From NCBI RefSeq assembly GCF_024168645.1, contig NZ_JALJWF010000001.1, forward strand, positions 2,917,501 to 2,981,500: a stretch of DNA of 64,000 nucleotides, written 5' to 3'. Both the position numbers and the translations under genes were made by a program. This DNA is from Pseudomonas sp. GGS8 (GTDB taxonomy: Bacteria; Pseudomonadota; Gammaproteobacteria; Pseudomonadales; Pseudomonadaceae). Below the pieces are notes generated by a model, which worked only from the letters and a program-made list of their open reading frames with translations, was not told the origin of the DNA and searched no databases. Of the stretch, positions 1-9,292 are shown piece by piece; positions within the stretch are counted from its first letter, which is position 1, and each line of letters opens with the position of its first letter.

Positions 1-545
<545 letters not shown>

Positions 546-682
546 ATAACACCCAAGCAATTTGAGTCGAAAGGCCAGATTGCGGTGTGTGAAGACGCAA
601 TGAACCGAAAGTTCGCACAACACACAAACTATCGCATACCCAATTTGCTGAAGCGTCGAAAGACGGTTCGGTACCCGAATTT

Positions 683-798
683 CTTGACGACCATAGAGCA
701 TTGGAACCACCTGATCCCATCCCGAACTCAGAAGTGAAACGATGCATCGCCGATGGTAGTGTGGGGTTTCCCCATGTGAGAGTAGGTCATCGTCAAGA
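683..798 (+). rRNA. rrf: 5S ribosomal RNA
   Basis: A complete 5S rRNA of about 116 nt. It contains the conserved core CCCATCCCGAACTCAGAAGT and a terminal stem formed by CTTGACGA at the 5' end and TCGTCAAG at the 3' end. It follows the 23S gene in the usual rrn order, and a strong terminator follows 12 bases later. Confidence 0.97.
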
Positions 799-809
799 TT
801 AAATTCCGA

Positions 810-848
810 AACCCCTATCTGCGTACGCAGGTAGGGGTTTTGTTTTGT
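810..848 (+). terminator. rrn operon Rho-independent terminator
   Basis: A long hairpin pairs AACCCCTA-CTGCG with CGCAG-TAGGGGTT, with one mismatch inside and a TA loop. It is followed by TTTTGTTTTG. It lies directly after the 5S gene and closes the ribosomal operon. Confidence 0.92.
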
Positions 849-947
849 CCGCAGAAAAAGTCTACTTCGCTGGCAACACAAAATTGCACAGTTATTTTCG
901 AGTCAGGACACTAGAATAGGTCCAACATTTTTGGAGCCAGAGCCTTT

Positions 948-1607
948 ATGCCAGATCCGGTTGACGCCCCAGGGCTGTCAGATTTACCACTGGACGGTTT
1001 GGTGGCGTGTCATGAGTGCGACTTGCTGATGCGCAAGCCTGAACTCGCCCCTGGTGAGAAGGCCATTTGTCCACGCTGCGGTTATGAGCTGTATGCCCAT
1101 CGGCACAATGTCGTGCAGCGCAGTCTCGCCTTGGTCATTGCCGCACTGTTGTTGTATATCCCTGCGAACTTTTTACCCATCATGCAGCTCCATCTACTCG
1201 GACAGTCATCGAATGACACTGTCTGGAGTGGTGTTGTCGGCCTGTTCGATACCGGTATGCAGGGCGTAGCAGCAGTGGTATTTCTCTGCAGCATGGGGAT
1301 TCCGCTGCTCAAGCTGCTCTGCCAATTGGTGGTATTGCTGAGTATCCGATTCGATATCGGACGCAGCTACGGTTTGCTGCTCTACCGCATTTATCACCAT
1401 CTACGGGACTGGGGGATGCTCGAGGTTTACCTCATGGGCGTGTTGGTCGCGATCGTCAAATTGGCCGATATGGCGGCGATTACCGTAGGTCTTGGTCTGG
1501 CGTGCTTTATCAGTTTGTTGTTGGTTCAGATCTGGCTGGAAGTGGTGATGTCACCGCACCAGATCTGGCAGGCTTTATCAGGAGAAGATGCCCATGCGGG
1601 CGATTGA
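948..1607 (+). CDS. LetA/PqiA-family inner-membrane protein, first half
   Basis: Inner-membrane protein of 219 aa of the paraquat-inducible protein A family. Members work with MCE-domain tunnel proteins in lipid transport between the membranes. An N-terminal zinc-ribbon-like segment carries two CxxC pairs (CHEC near residue 21 and CPRC near 41). About four hydrophobic segments follow, including LLLYIPANFLPIMQLHLLG. E. coli PqiA and LetA (YebS) are about 420 aa and hold two such modules in one chain. Here the second module is the next gene, overlapping by 14 bases. The ATG is preceded by TTGGAG. Whether it is closer to PqiA or LetA cannot be settled from the sequence alone; the downstream partner points to LetA. 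Confidence 0.88.
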   Translation: MPDPVDAPGLSDLPLDGLVACHECDLLMRKPELAPGEKAICPRCGYELYAHRHNVVQRSLALVIAALLLYIPANFLPIMQLHLLGQSSNDTVWSGVVGLFDTGMQGVAAVVFLCSMGIPLLKLLCQLVVLLSIRFDIGRSYGLLLYRIYHHLRDWGMLEVYLMGVLVAIVKLADMAAITVGLGLACFISLLLVQIWLEVVMSPHQIWQALSGEDAHAGD

Positions 1608-2217
1608 TGCGGGCATTCTGGTTTGTGCCGAATGCCACGAGTTGAACAAGCAGGAAGCCGGTACCGACGAGCAGGTCTGCACCCGTTGTGGTGCTTTGGT
1701 TCATGCCCGCCGACCGAATAGCCTGATGCGTACCTGGGCGCTGCTGGTCACGGCTGCGATTATTTATATCCCGGCCAATGTGCTGCCGATCATGACTGTC
1801 AGTTCCCTGGGGCAGGGAGATCCGAGCACCATCATGTCCGGCGTGATCCAGCTGGTTCAGCACGGCATGATTCCAATCGCGGCTGTGGTTTTTATTGCCA
1901 GTATTCTGGTACCTACGTTCAAACTGGTGGGCATCGGGCTGCTACTGTTTTCGGTGCAGCGCCGCCAGCCACTCTCCGCTCGCCAACGTATCTGGATGTA
2001 CCGCTTTATCGAGTTCATTGGCCGCTGGTCGATGCTCGATATTTTTGTGATCGCTATCCTGGTGGCGGTTGTGAATTTTGGACGGCTTGCCAGCGTCGAA
2101 GCCAATCTTGGCGCCATCGCCTTCGCCAGTGTGGTGATTCTGACGATGCTTGCCGCAGTAACTTTCGATCCCCGACTGATTTGGGATAACACGGAGTCGG
2201 ACGACGACCATGACTGA
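1594..2217 (+). CDS. LetA/PqiA-family inner-membrane protein, second half
   Basis: The second PqiA-type module, about 207 aa. It again has a zinc ribbon (CAEC near residue 11, CTRC near 30) followed by hydrophobic segments. The motif IYIPANVLPIMTVSSLGQG parallels the one in the upstream gene. The ATG at 1594 is preferred to the one at 1588 because GGAG at 1581-1584 has good spacing only to the former. Its 3' end overlaps the MCE gene by 8 bases, so the three genes are probably translationally coupled. The two halves most likely associate to rebuild one LetA-like unit; that is inference. Confidence 0.87.
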   Translation: MRAIDAGILVCAECHELNKQEAGTDEQVCTRCGALVHARRPNSLMRTWALLVTAAIIYIPANVLPIMTVSSLGQGDPSTIMSGVIQLVQHGMIPIAAVVFIASILVPTFKLVGIGLLLFSVQRRQPLSARQRIWMYRFIEFIGRWSMLDIFVIAILVAVVNFGRLASVEANLGAIAFASVVILTMLAAVTFDPRLIWDNTESDDDHD

Positions 2218-4513
2218 TTTGCCTACAGCGAAAACTCGACCGGCCTCTAACTGGTCTGCCATTTGGGTGTTGCCCCTGATCGCCTTGCTCATTGGCGGCT
2301 GGCTCGCCTGGCGTGCCTATAGCGAGACAGGCATCGAGATCCATGTGCGCTTCGAAAGCGGCGAAGGTATTCAGGCCAACAAGACCGAAGTCGTTTACAA
2401 AGGCATGTCGGTCGGTAAGGTGAAAGCCCTCACACTCGATGACGAAGGCGGCTCAAAAGGCGTGATCGCTACCATCGAGATGAATAAGGATGTGGAGCAA
2501 TACCTCAAGACCAGCACGCGTTTCTGGCTGGTCAAACCGAGCGTAACCCTGGCTGGCATCACGGGCCTGGAGACGCTGGTCTCGGGTAACTATGTGGCCG
2601 TCAGCCCGGGAGAGGGCGAACCGACCCGCAAGTTCAAGGCCTTGGCCGAAGAGCCGCCAATGTCGGACGCCAAACCCGGTTTGCACCTGACCATCAAGGC
2701 TGATCGTCTGGGTTCGCTGAATCGCGGTAGCCCAGTGTTCTACAAGCAGATCCAGGTCGGTCAGATTAAAAGCTACTTGCTGTCCGCGGACCAGAACACC
2801 GTTGAACTCAAAGTTTTCATCGAGCCGACCTACGCCAGTCTGGTACGCAAACACACGCGTTTCTGGAATGCCAGCGGTATCAGTATCGACGCCAACCTCT
2901 CTGGTGTGAAAGTGCGTAGCGAGTCCCTCGCCAGCATCGTCGCCGGTGGTATTGCGTTTGCCACGCCGGAAAACCGCAAGGACAGCCCGCCCACCGATCC
3001 AAGCCTGCCGTTCCGTCTCTACGAAGACTTCGATGCAGCCGCCGCTGGCATCCGGGTCAAGGTCAAACTCAGCGATTTCGAGGGCCTGCAGGCCGGTCGT
3101 ACGCCAGTGATGTACAAAGGCATCCAGGTCGGCAATCTGAAAGCGCTCAAGATTGACCCAGACCTGTCCAGTGCGACCGCCGAGCTGACGCTCGACCCAC
3201 TGGCCGAGGATTACCTGGTCACCGGCACGCAGTTCTGGGTGGTCAAACCGTCGATTTCGCTCGCCGGTATCACCGGTCTGGAAGCGTTGGTCAAAGGTAA
3301 CTACATCGCCGTTCGCCCTGGCGACAAGGGCGGCGCACCGCAACGCGAGTTCGAAGCCCGGGCCAAGGCACCGCCACTGGATCTGCGTTCGCCGGGCCTG
3401 CACCTGGTGCTGTTCACCGAAAATCTTGGTTCACTGGAAGTCGGTAGTCCAATTCTCTACAAGCAGGTCAAGGTGGGATCGGTGCAGAGCTACCAGTTCT
3501 CCCGCACCAAAAAGCAGTTGGTGATTGGTGTGCACATAGAGAAGGAATACGAAGGGCTGGTCAACGCCTCGACGCGCTTCTGGAATGCCAGCGGCATTAC
3601 GCTGACGGGGGGGCTGACCGGCGGCATTCAAGTCAAAAGTGAGTCGTTGCAAAGTCTGATGGCTGGCGGTATTGCTTTCGAAACCCCGGAAGCCAAAGCG
3701 CCGTTGCAGAAGCGCATTCCGCGTTTCCGTCTGTTCGCCAGCCATGAAGAGGCAAGCCAGAAAGGCGCCGTGGTGACGATCAGGGTTGATCGCGCCGATG
3801 GTCTGCGCACGGGCACCCCGGTTCGGTTTAAAGGCCTGGACGTCGGCAAGATCGAAGACGTCGACCTCAGTGATGACCTGCAATCGGTGCTGCTGACCGC
3901 GCGGATCACTGAGGTGCCGGAGCGTATCGCTCGGGTGGGCAGCCAGTTCTGGGTGGTCAAGCCTGAATTGGGTCTGATCAAGACGTCCAACCTTGAGACA
4001 CTGGTGACAGGGCAGTACGTCGAAGTGCAACCGGCGCCGAAGAACCTCGGTCCGCAAAAGGACTTCATAGCACTGATCAATCCCCCGGAAACCGCCAAGG
4101 AAGAGGCCGGTTTGAGCCTGGTATTGAGTGCTGCTCGTCGAGGTTCGCTGAAGACTGGTGTGCCCGTCACCTATCGCGAAATCACGGTGGGCAAGGTGAC
4201 TGGCTATGAACTGGGCCAGACGGCGGATCGAGTGTTGGTACATATTCTGATCGAGCCGAAGTATGCGCCGTTGGTACGCAGTGGCACGCGGTTCTGGAAC
4301 ACCAGTGGTTTTGGTTTTGACTACGGCTTGTTCAAAGGAGCAACCATACGCACCGAGTCTCTGGAGACGCTGATCCAGGGTGGTATCGCCTTTGCTACAC
4401 CGGATGGCGAGCGCATGGGTGTCCCGGCGCGGCCCGAGCAAACGTTCCCGCTGTTCGACAAGTTTGAAGATGAATGGCTGACGTGGGCACCGAAGATTTC
4501 TATCGGTAAGTAA
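2210..4513 (+). CDS. LetB/PqiB-like MCE protein with six MCE domains
   Basis: A 767 aa periplasmic lipid-tunnel protein anchored by one transmembrane segment (about residues 17-35). Six MCE domains of roughly 118-122 aa follow, starting near residues 41, 157, 281, 398, 520 and 638. They alternate in type. Domains 1, 3 and 5 end with a VVKP...LE.LV.G.Y pattern. Domains 2, 4 and 6 carry a TRFWN.SG...SL..GGIAF.TP pattern. E. coli MlaD, PqiB and LetB have one, three and seven MCE domains, so this is closer to LetB. Such proteins stack as hexameric rings bridging the envelope. No PqiC-type lipoprotein gene follows; the next gene is unrelated. Confidence 0.9.
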   Translation: MTDLPTAKTRPASNWSAIWVLPLIALLIGGWLAWRAYSETGIEIHVRFESGEGIQANKTEVVYKGMSVGKVKALTLDDEGGSKGVIATIEMNKDVEQYLKTSTRFWLVKPSVTLAGITGLETLVSGNYVAVSPGEGEPTRKFKALAEEPPMSDAKPGLHLTIKADRLGSLNRGSPVFYKQIQVGQIKSYLLSADQNTVELKVFIEPTYASLVRKHTRFWNASGISIDANLSGVKVRSESLASIVAGGIAFATPENRKDSPPTDPSLPFRLYEDFDAAAAGIRVKVKLSDFEGLQAGRTPVMYKGIQVGNLKALKIDPDLSSATAELTLDPLAEDYLVTGTQFWVVKPSISLAGITGLEALVKGNYIAVRPGDKGGAPQREFEARAKAPPLDLRSPGLHLVLFTENLGSLEVGSPILYKQVKVGSVQSYQFSRTKKQLVIGVHIEKEYEGLVNASTRFWNASGITLTGGLTGGIQVKSESLQSLMAGGIAFETPEAKAPLQKRIPRFRLFASHEEASQKGAVVTIRVDRADGLRTGTPVRFKGLDVGKIEDVDLSDDLQSVLLTARITEVPERIARVGSQFWVVKPELGLIKTSNLETLVTGQYVEVQPAPKNLGPQKDFIALINPPETAKEEAGLSLVLSAARRGSLKTGVPVTYREITVGKVTGYELGQTADRVLVHILIEPKYAPLVRSGTRFWNTSGFGFDYGLFKGATIRTESLETLIQGGIAFATPDGERMGVPARPEQTFPLFDKFEDEWLTWAPKISIGK

Positions 4514-4542
4514 CCTGAGGTTAATGTGGCGTTTACTAGGAC

Positions 4543-4595
4543 GCCTTCGCTGGCACGTCGGGTCGCCGCACCGCTGATCCGACTTGCCAGCGAAG
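4543..4595. repeat. single REP-like inverted repeat
   Basis: CTTCGCTGGCA and TGCCAGCGAAG form an inverted repeat around a centre containing GTCGCCGCACCGC, a sequence seen in other Pseudomonas REP elements such as the one at 20207. It lies just after the MCE gene and could also end its transcript. It looks like a degenerate copy. Confidence 0.6.
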
Positions 4596-4671
4596 ATTGT
4601 CTACCAGACGCCGATGTCTCCGGTGGCTTATCATTAGCCCCCTAACGACGCCCACCCAAGGTTCCCCCGGC

Positions 4672-5613
4672 ATGCTGGCTATTTTCCTCGCAACCCTGAA
4701 CATCACCGCGCCGGTGTTTGCCATGCTGTTACTGGGGGTGCTGCTCAAGCGCATCGACTGGATCAACGACAACTTCATCCATACCGCGTCGGCCCTGGTG
4801 TTCAATGTCACCATGCCGGCCTTGCTGTTTCTGGGCATCTTGCATGCCGACCTGCACGCTGCGTTGCAACCGGCGCTGCTGATCTACTTCTCGGTCGCGA
4901 CCCTGGTGTGCTTTGCGATTGCCTGGGGTTGGGCGATCTGGAAATGCCCGCGGGAAGATCGTGGCATCTACACCCAAGGTGCGTTTCGCGGCAATAACGG
5001 GGTAATCGGCCTGGCCCTGGCGGCGAGCATGTACGGTGACTATGGCATTTCCCTCGGGGCGATTCTCGCGGCGCTGGTGATCCTGTTCTACAACACGCTC
5101 TCGACCATTGTGCTGGCGGTCTACAGCCCGGTCATCAAATCTGATCCGTGGAGCATCTGCAAAAGCGTGATGGTCAATCCGCTGGTTATCAGCGTGTTTG
5201 CGGCCGCGCCATTTGCCTGGTTCCAGATCGGCTTGCCGGGGTGGCTGGAGAGGTCCGGGCAATATTTGGCGCAGACCACCTTGCCATTGGCATTGATCTG
5301 CATCGGTGGCACGTTGTCGTTGGCGGCAATGCGCAAAAGCGGGTCGATGGCACTGAGTTCAAGCTTGGTGAAGATGATCGGCCTGCCGGTCCTGGCGACG
5401 CTGGGTGCCTGGCTCTGGGGCTTTCGTGGGGCGGAGTTGGGGATTCTGTTTCTGTACTTCGGTAGCCCAACCGCCGCGGCCAGTTTCGTCATGGCCCGGC
5501 AGGCCAATGGCAATCATGAACTGGCGGCGGCGATCATTGTGATTACTACGCTGATGGCGGCGGTTACCACCAACATCGGGATCTTTTTGTTGCAGTGGGG
5601 TGGGTGGATCTAG
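4672..5613 (+). CDS. AEC-family transporter (auxin efflux carrier-like permease)
   Basis: Inner-membrane permease of 313 aa with about ten hydrophobic segments, typical of the AEC (auxin efflux carrier) family. Members move small organic anions such as malate or malonate, but the substrate cannot be read from sequence. The family pattern is visible as QGAFRGNNGVIGLALAAS in the first half and FGSPTAAASFVMA near the C terminus. The ATG at 4672 is chosen because the residues encoded upstream are not part of the conserved N-terminal membrane segment. It is a single gene, convergent with the next, with a REPIN between them. Confidence 0.85.
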   Translation: MLAIFLATLNITAPVFAMLLLGVLLKRIDWINDNFIHTASALVFNVTMPALLFLGILHADLHAALQPALLIYFSVATLVCFAIAWGWAIWKCPREDRGIYTQGAFRGNNGVIGLALAASMYGDYGISLGAILAALVILFYNTLSTIVLAVYSPVIKSDPWSICKSVMVNPLVISVFAAAPFAWFQIGLPGWLERSGQYLAQTTLPLALICIGGTLSLAAMRKSGSMALSSSLVKMIGLPVLATLGAWLWGFRGAELGILFLYFGSPTAAASFVMARQANGNHELAAAIIVITTLMAAVTTNIGIFLLQWGGWI

Positions 5614-5640
5614 CCTCGTGATTTGCGGTGTTCTTCAGAT

Positions 5641-5738
5641 CCATTCGCGGGCAAGCCCCGCTCCTACAGGATTTTCGCCGAACGCAATATATGCGAACGA
5701 CATAAAACCTGTAGGAGCGAGGCTTGCCCGCGAAGGCG
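5641..5738. repeat. REPIN (class A REP pair)
   Basis: An inverted pair of Pseudomonas REP sequences. The left arm is TTCGCGGGCAAGC...GCTCCTACAGG and the right arm is CCTGTAGGAGCGAGGCTTGC, separated by about 37 bases. It fills the gap between two convergent genes. Confidence 0.92.
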
Positions 5739-5748
5739 ATAGATCTGC

Positions 5749-6129
5749 CTACTCCGGCTTCTGATAGGTAGCGATCACTTCCTGCGCCGCCCGAAACGCC
5801 TCGATCGCCGCTGGCACGCCGGCGTATACCGCGCAATGCAGCAGCGCTTCGCGAATCTCTTCCACGGTGCAGCCATTGTTCAGCGCACCGCGCACATGGC
5901 CTTTCAATTCTTGCGGGCACTTCAACGCGGTCAGCGCGGCGAGGGTGATCAGGCTGCGGGTTTTCAGCGGCAAACCTTGTCGATTCCACACGCCGCCCCA
6001 AGCGTGCTCATTGACGAAGTCCTGCAGCGGCTGGGTGAATTCGGTGGCGTTGCCCAAGGCGCGGTCGACGAACGCGTCGCCCATCACTTGGCGGCGGATT
6101 TCAACCCCAGGCTTTTTATCAGTGCTCAT
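5749..6129 (-). CDS. carboxymuconolactone decarboxylase-family protein (PcaC-like)
   Basis: A 126 aa protein with the all-helical CMD fold. The region LPLKTRSLITLAALTALKCP, then GCTVEEIREALLHCAVYAGV, matches the PcaC branch rather than the AhpD branch, since no CxxC redox pair is present. PcaC itself decarboxylates 4-carboxymuconolactone in protocatechuate breakdown. No other pca gene is nearby, so that specific role is uncertain. Its start overlaps the stop of the upstream exchanger gene in an ATGA, implying co-translation with a cation transporter. Confidence 0.82.
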   Translation of the reverse strand: MSTDKKPGVEIRRQVMGDAFVDRALGNATEFTQPLQDFVNEHAWGGVWNRQGLPLKTRSLITLAALTALKCPQELKGHVRGALNNGCTVEEIREALLHCAVYAGVPAAIEAFRAAQEVIATYQKPE

Positions 6130-7187
6130 GGCAATTCCCTCTTGTGGTGTTGGCGACGCCAGGCGCGCAGCGAGGTGAACAGCAAAAATGCCACCAGTGC
6201 CGGCAGAACGAAAAACAGCATCAGGTGTTCAAGCTTGCCGGCCAGCGGCATGCCTGTGGTGAACGACACCACGTGCAGCCCATAGGCCAGGTACAAGCCC
6301 AAAAACAGCAGACCTTCGGCACGGGTCACCCGGTAGCCGGAATAGAACACCGGCAGGCACAGCACCGCGACTCCGAGCATCACCGGCAAATCGAAGTCCA
6401 GCGCGTTGGGCGAGACCGACAGCGGTGACGGCGCGATCAACGCGGTCAGCCCAAGTACGCCCAAGAGGTTGAACAGGTTGCTGCCGATCACGTTGCCCAC
6501 CGCGATGTCCCGCTGACCGCGCAGCGCGGCGATCAACGAAGTGGCCAGTTCCGGCAGGGAGGTGCTGACGGCGACAATGGTCAGGCCGATGATCCGCTCC
6601 GACAACCCTAGGTCGGTCGCGACCGCCACTGCGGCACTAAGCAGTAGATGCCCGGCGAATACCAGCATTGCCAGCCCGGCGACAATCATCAGCAGACTGC
6701 TGAACCACGGTGCCTGCGGCGCTTCATGAGGCGCCGATGGCGGGCGTGTCGAGTGCCGCGACTGGCGCAGTAGCAAGCCCAGATACAGCGCCAGCGCGGT
6801 CAGCAGTATCACGCCATCGGCCCGGGTCAGTTCTTCATTCCACGCCAGTACGAACACCAGCAGACTGGCGCCGATCATCAGTGGAATATCCAGGCGCACC
6901 AATTGCCGTGAAACCCGCAACGGAATAATCAGTGCCGAGAGCCCGAGTGTGACGAGGATGTTGAAGATGCTGCTGCCGATCACGCTGCCAACGGCGATGT
7001 CGGCGTTTTGCGCCAGGGTGGCTTGCAGGCTGATCGCCATCTGCGGCGCGCTGCTGCCGAGGGCCACGATGGTCAGGCCGATGATCAGTGACCGTACATG
7101 CAGACGCGCGGCCAGGCGTACGGCGGCGCGCACCATCAGTTCGGCGCCGGCGATCAGTAAAAACAGACCGCTGAGCAATTCAATCAC
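6126..7187 (-). CDS. sodium/calcium exchanger-family protein (YrbG-like)
   Basis: Inner-membrane antiporter of 353 aa with the two alpha repeats of the CaCA superfamily. Repeat 1 is around residues 36-77 (GSSAPQMA, then GSVIGSSIFN). Repeat 2 is around 201-240 (STSLPELA, then GNVIGSNLFN). About ten transmembrane segments are split by a short hydrophilic loop near 142-160. Repeat 1 has Gln49 where the family normally has the cation-binding Glu, while Glu213 in repeat 2 is kept. The start is a GTG with a weak Shine-Dalgarno sequence. The CMD-family gene follows in the same transcript. Confidence 0.87.
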   Translation of the reverse strand: MIELLSGLFLLIAGAELMVRAAVRLAARLHVRSLIIGLTIVALGSSAPQMAISLQATLAQNADIAVGSVIGSSIFNILVTLGLSALIIPLRVSRQLVRLDIPLMIGASLLVFVLAWNEELTRADGVILLTALALYLGLLLRQSRHSTRPPSAPHEAPQAPWFSSLLMIVAGLAMLVFAGHLLLSAAVAVATDLGLSERIIGLTIVAVSTSLPELATSLIAALRGQRDIAVGNVIGSNLFNLLGVLGLTALIAPSPLSVSPNALDFDLPVMLGVAVLCLPVFYSGYRVTRAEGLLFLGLYLAYGLHVVSFTTGMPLAGKLEHLMLFFVLPALVAFLLFTSLRAWRRQHHKRELP

Positions 7188-7237
7188 GCTGATCAGGGGT
7201 AAATCGGCCAGTCCGAAAATAGTCAGCGCTCCGTCTA

Positions 7238-7612
7238 TCAGTCGTCGAGGGCTTGCACGCGAACCTTCGCGGTGCCACTGCGCAGCATACCCAACTGTTC
7301 GGCCGCTTCACGGGACACGTCGATCAGACGCCCACTGGAATACGGTCCACGGTCGTTGATGCGCACCACGCAGGACCTGTCATTATTCAGGTTGGTAATC
7401 TTCACCCGGGTGCCGAATGGCAACTGGCGATGGGCGGCGGTCAGGCCATGCTGGTTGAAGCGCTCACCGCTGGCGGTGCGTTTGCCATGATGCTTGGCGC
7501 CGTAATACGAAGCCGTGCCGGTCTTGTCGTAGCCGTGTGGATCGATGGTATCCGTACTGGCGCAACCGGCCAGCAGGGAGAGCAGGGCGCAGGCGCTGAG
7601 CAGACGTTTCAT
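7238..7612 (-). CDS. RlpA-like double-psi beta-barrel lipoprotein
   Basis: A 124 aa lipoprotein. A signal peptide ends in the lipobox LAGC near residue 17. A double-psi beta-barrel domain follows with the RlpA hallmarks GTASYYGAKHHGKRTASGE, FGTRVKITNL and VRINDRGPY. RlpA proteins are lytic transglycosylases acting on peptidoglycan or septal-ring components. This one lacks the C-terminal SPOR domain, so it is a short member and not necessarily septal. The ATG at 7612 begins the signal peptide; the open frame further upstream runs into a REPIN and is not coding. Confidence 0.85.
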   Translation of the reverse strand: MKRLLSACALLSLLAGCASTDTIDPHGYDKTGTASYYGAKHHGKRTASGERFNQHGLTAAHRQLPFGTRVKITNLNNDRSCVVRINDRGPYSSGRLIDVSREAAEQLGMLRSGTAKVRVQALDD

Positions 7613-7633
7613 AAAAGGTATCCCTGAAACAAA

Positions 7634-7801
7634 TGTGGGAGCGAGCTTATGTGGCGAGGGGGCTTGCCCCCGTTGGACTGCGCAGCAGTCCCAATAACTG
7701 AGCACTCGGTTTGTCAGATGCAACCCGAATCCAGATATTGGGGCCGCTTCGCGACCCAGCGGGGGCAAGCCCCCTCGCCACAAAAGCCCGCTCCCACAGG
7801 G
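7634..7801. repeat. composite REPIN (class B pair nested in class A ends)
   Basis: Outer arms TGTGGGAGCGAGCTT and AGCCCGCTCCCACA enclose an inner inverted pair, GTGGCGAGGGGGCTTGCCCC on the left and GGGGCAAGCCCCCTCGCCAC on the right. Nested hairpins GGACTGCGCAGCAGTCC and GGGCCGCTTCGCGACCC sit next to the inner arms. It lies between gatB and the RlpA-like gene. Confidence 0.92.
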
Positions 7802-7836
7802 AATGGAGCCAGGCTTGAGATCTGGCTCCATTCTCA

Positions 7837-9282
7837 TCAGCCTTCGAGCTTGCTTTTGAGCAGTTCGTTGACCTGTTGCGGGTTGGCCTTGCCTTTGGAG
7901 GCTTTCATGGCCTGGCCGACGAAGAAGCCGAACATTTTGCCGCGCTTGGCTTCGTCTGCCGCGCGGTACTGTTCGACCTGTTCAGCGTTGGCCGCCAGCA
8001 TCTCGTCCAGAACCGCCGAGATCGCGCCGGTATCGGTCACTTGCTTGAGGCCGCGCTTGTCGATGATCTCGTCCGCGCTGCCCTCGCCGTTGGCCATGGC
8101 TTCAAACACCACTTTGGCAATCTTGCCGGAGATGGTGTTGTCCTTGATGCGCAGCAGCATGCCGCCCAGTTGCTCGGCCGAAACCGGCGACTGGTCAATG
8201 TCCAGGCCTTGCTTGTTCAACAGGCTGCCCAGTTCAACCATGACCCAGTTGGCCGCCAGTTTGGCGTCGCCACTGATGCTCACGACTTTCTCGAAGTAAT
8301 CGGCTTGCTCACGGCTAGTGGCCAGGACGCTGGCGTCATACACCGACAGCCCGAACTGCGCCTGGAAGCGCTCGCGTTTCTGCGGTGGCAGCTCCGGCAG
8401 GGTGGCGCGTACGTCATTGAGGAACGAGTCCTCGATGACCACCGGCAGCAGGTCCGGATCGGGGAAGTAACGGTAGTCGTTGGCTTCCTCTTTGCTACGC
8501 ATCGGACGGGTTTCGTCCTTGTTCGGATCGTACAGGCGAGTCTGCTGGATCACCTTGCCGCCGTCTTCGATCAGCTCGATCTGGCGCTGTACTTCGCTGT
8601 TGATCGCCTTCTCGATGAAGCGGAACGAGTTAACGTTCTTGATCTCGCAGCGCGTACCGAACTCGGCCTGGCCTTTCGGACGGATCGATACGTTGCAGTC
8701 GCAACGCAGCGAGCCTTCGGCCATGTTGCCGTCGCAGATGCCCAGGTAGCGTACCAGCGCGTGGATCGCCTTGACGTAAGCCACGGCCTCCTTGGCGCTG
8801 CGCATGTCCGGTTCGGAAACGATTTCCAGCAACGGCGTGCCGGCACGGTTCAGGTCGATGCCGGTGGCACCGTTGAACTCTTCGTGCAGGCTTTTACCGG
8901 CGTCTTCTTCCAGGTGCGCGCGGGTGATACCGACGCGTTTGACGGTGCCGTCTTCTAGAGCGATGTCCAGGTGGCCCTTGCCGACGATCGGCAATTCCAT
9001 CTGGCTGATCTGGTAGCCCTTGGGCAGGTCCGGGTAGAAGTAGTTTTTACGGGCGAACACGTTGTGCTGACCGATCTCGGCATCGATGGCCAGGCCGAAC
9101 ATCACCGCCATGCGCACCGCTTCCTGGTTCAGCACCGGCAGTACGCCGGGCATGCCGAGGTCAACCAGGCTGGCCTGGGTATTCGGCTCGGAACCGAAGG
9201 TGGTGGAACTACCGGAAAAGATTTTCGACCGGGTAGTGAGCTGGGTATGAATCTCCAGCCCGATCACGACTTCCCATTGCAT
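7837..9282 (-). CDS. gatB: Asp-tRNA(Asn)/Glu-tRNA(Gln) amidotransferase subunit B
   Basis: GatB, 481 aa, full length. It is the kinase-type subunit of the GatCAB amidotransferase, which activates misacylated Glu-tRNA(Gln) or Asp-tRNA(Asn) and turns it into the amide form. The N terminus carries the family signature [10 protein letters not shown], followed by [17 protein letters not shown]. The C-terminal YqeY-like tail domain is present (about residues 330-481). GAGGAG precedes the ATG. It is the last gene of gatC-gatA-gatB, 10 bases after gatA. Confidence 0.97.
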   Translation of the reverse strand: MQWEVVIGLEIHTQLTTRSKIFSGSSTTFGSEPNTQASLVDLGMPGVLPVLNQEAVRMAVMFGLAIDAEIGQHNVFARKNYFYPDLPKGYQISQMELPIVGKGHLDIALEDGTVKRVGITRAHLEEDAGKSLHEEFNGATGIDLNRAGTPLLEIVSEPDMRSAKEAVAYVKAIHALVRYLGICDGNMAEGSLRCDCNVSIRPKGQAEFGTRCEIKNVNSFRFIEKAINSEVQRQIELIEDGGKVIQQTRLYDPNKDETRPMRSKEEANDYRYFPDPDLLPVVIEDSFLNDVRATLPELPPQKRERFQAQFGLSVYDASVLATSREQADYFEKVVSISGDAKLAANWVMVELGSLLNKQGLDIDQSPVSAEQLGGMLLRIKDNTISGKIAKVVFEAMANGEGSADEIIDKRGLKQVTDTGAISAVLDEMLAANAEQVEQYRAADEAKRGKMFGFFVGQAMKASKGKANPQQVNELLKSKLEG

Positions 9283-9292
9283 GTGTTTCTCC

